The notes under the pieces are model-generated. The model was given only the letters and a program-made list of their open reading frames with translations, had not been told where the DNA came from and made no database searches. Both the position numbers and the translations under genes were made by a program. From the NCBI GenBank assembly GCA_902788575.1, contig CADAKY010000004.1:1-64000 (forward strand): a stretch of DNA of 64,000 bases, given 5' to 3'. Positions 63,708 to 64,000 of the stretch are shown here, in pieces (position 1 is the first letter of the stretch; each line of letters starts with the position of its first letter). This stretch comes from an uncultured bacterium. GTDB taxonomy: Bacteria > Cyanobacteriota > Vampirovibrionia > Gastranaerophilales > Gastranaerophilaceae.

Positions 63708-64000
63708 ATGTATGAACAACTTGAAGAAATTAAAAATAAGTGTTTGAGCTGTCAAAAATGCAGCCTTGCAAAAACGCGTACAAATATAGTATTTTCTGAC
63801 GGAATTCCGAATCCGAAACTAATGCTTATCGGAGAAGCCCCCGGATTCTATGAAGATAAACAGGGAAAACCTTTTGTAGGAAAAGCCGGACAGCTTCTTG
63901 ACAAAATTTTTGCATCAGTAGGACTTTCCCGCAAAAAAGATGTATATATATGTAATACAATCAAATGTCGCCCTCCTGAAAACAGAAATCCGCTTCCTGA
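63708..64000 (+). CDS. Uracil-DNA glycosylase, family 4, partial
   Basis: The first 97 residues run off the window. CLSCQKCSLAKTR holds Cys ligands of the 4Fe-4S cluster, followed by LIGEAPGFYEDKQGKPFVG (uracil-binding GEAPG) and YICNTIKCRPPENR, all diagnostic of family 4 UDG. It removes uracil from DNA at the start of base excision repair. Confidence 0.9.
   Translation, partial: MYEQLEEIKNKCLSCQKCSLAKTRTNIVFSDGIPNPKLMLIGEAPGFYEDKQGKPFVGKAGQLLDKIFASVGLSRKKDVYICNTIKCRPPENRNPLP

Noticed and set aside
1..64000. Alternative genetic code or tRNA/rRNA genes
   Set aside because: Conserved genes end normally at TGA, TAA or TAG with no in-frame TGA at Trp positions, and I found no tRNA cloverleaf or rRNA segment by reading.

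Overview
The window reads as an AT-rich chromosome segment of a Gram-negative-type bacterium, most likely a gut Gastranaerophilales ('Candidatus Melainabacteria' / Vampirovibrionia). That assignment is an inference from several traits: low G+C; a DAP-type peptidoglycan gene set (dapF, murF, PBP4, NagZ, amidase); an outer-membrane porin and a 1447-residue AsmA-like protein; pilin-like proteins with GFTLAE leaders; and six proteins that open with a short xINxIxxxxFxG-type N-terminus. The genetic code is standard. I see no tRNA, rRNA, IS element, prophage or CRISPR array.

Layout. 1-459: AT-rich repeats and hairpins, then uvrC, whose product lacks the usual C-terminal HhH domain. 2.1-8.4 kb: ferritin, a phosphoesterase, two paralogous 'FxG' membrane proteins, an M16 peptidase. 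8.5-19.7 kb: TPR proteins, a phosphopantetheinyl transferase with hisS, dapF, murF, a NarL-type regulator, and a TPR-recN-ACT-TPR operon. 19.7-27.2 kb: tandem exported paralogues, a transglycosylase plus flagellar rod gene pair, and an operon with engB, two WYL-type regulators and coaX. 27.2-35.1 kb: xer recombinase, half a transketolase, a WecG/TagA glycosyltransferase, amidase, dnaX and a third FxG membrane protein. 35.1-38.6 kb: an accessory stretch with a serine-codon attenuator, an ESTGGVA-repeat protein, a Pif1-like helicase and a probable type I toxin-antitoxin locus. 38.6-45.2 kb: two signalling clusters and a pilin-like protein. 45.2-52.6 kb: dnaG-rpoD and the AsmA-like giant. 52.6-64 kb: small proteins, a WG-repeat protein, a degenerate histidine phosphatase, a membrane glycosyltransferase, a second pilin-like protein, NagZ, a porin, PBP4, a nitrilase-family amidase, a DUF374 acyltransferase and the start of a family-4 uracil-DNA glycosylase.

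Three regulatory observations stand out. (1) At 38.2-38.5 kb a 26-residue hydrophobic ORF has a Shine-Dalgarno that can be sequestered by an upstream stem. A convergent antisense RNA has its own promoter and a terminator inside the ORF: a type I toxin-antitoxin layout. (2) At 35.1-35.3 kb (minus strand) a near-consensus promoter drives a 23-residue leader peptide with six consecutive Ser codons, followed by mutually exclusive antiterminator and terminator stems, upstream of an uncharacterised FxG membrane protein. (3) At least fourteen genes have a -10 hexamer ending exactly 6 nt before the start codon, which predicts leaderless mRNAs. Several of these genes (uvrC, dnaX, dnaG, Pif1-like helicase, UDG) work in replication or repair.
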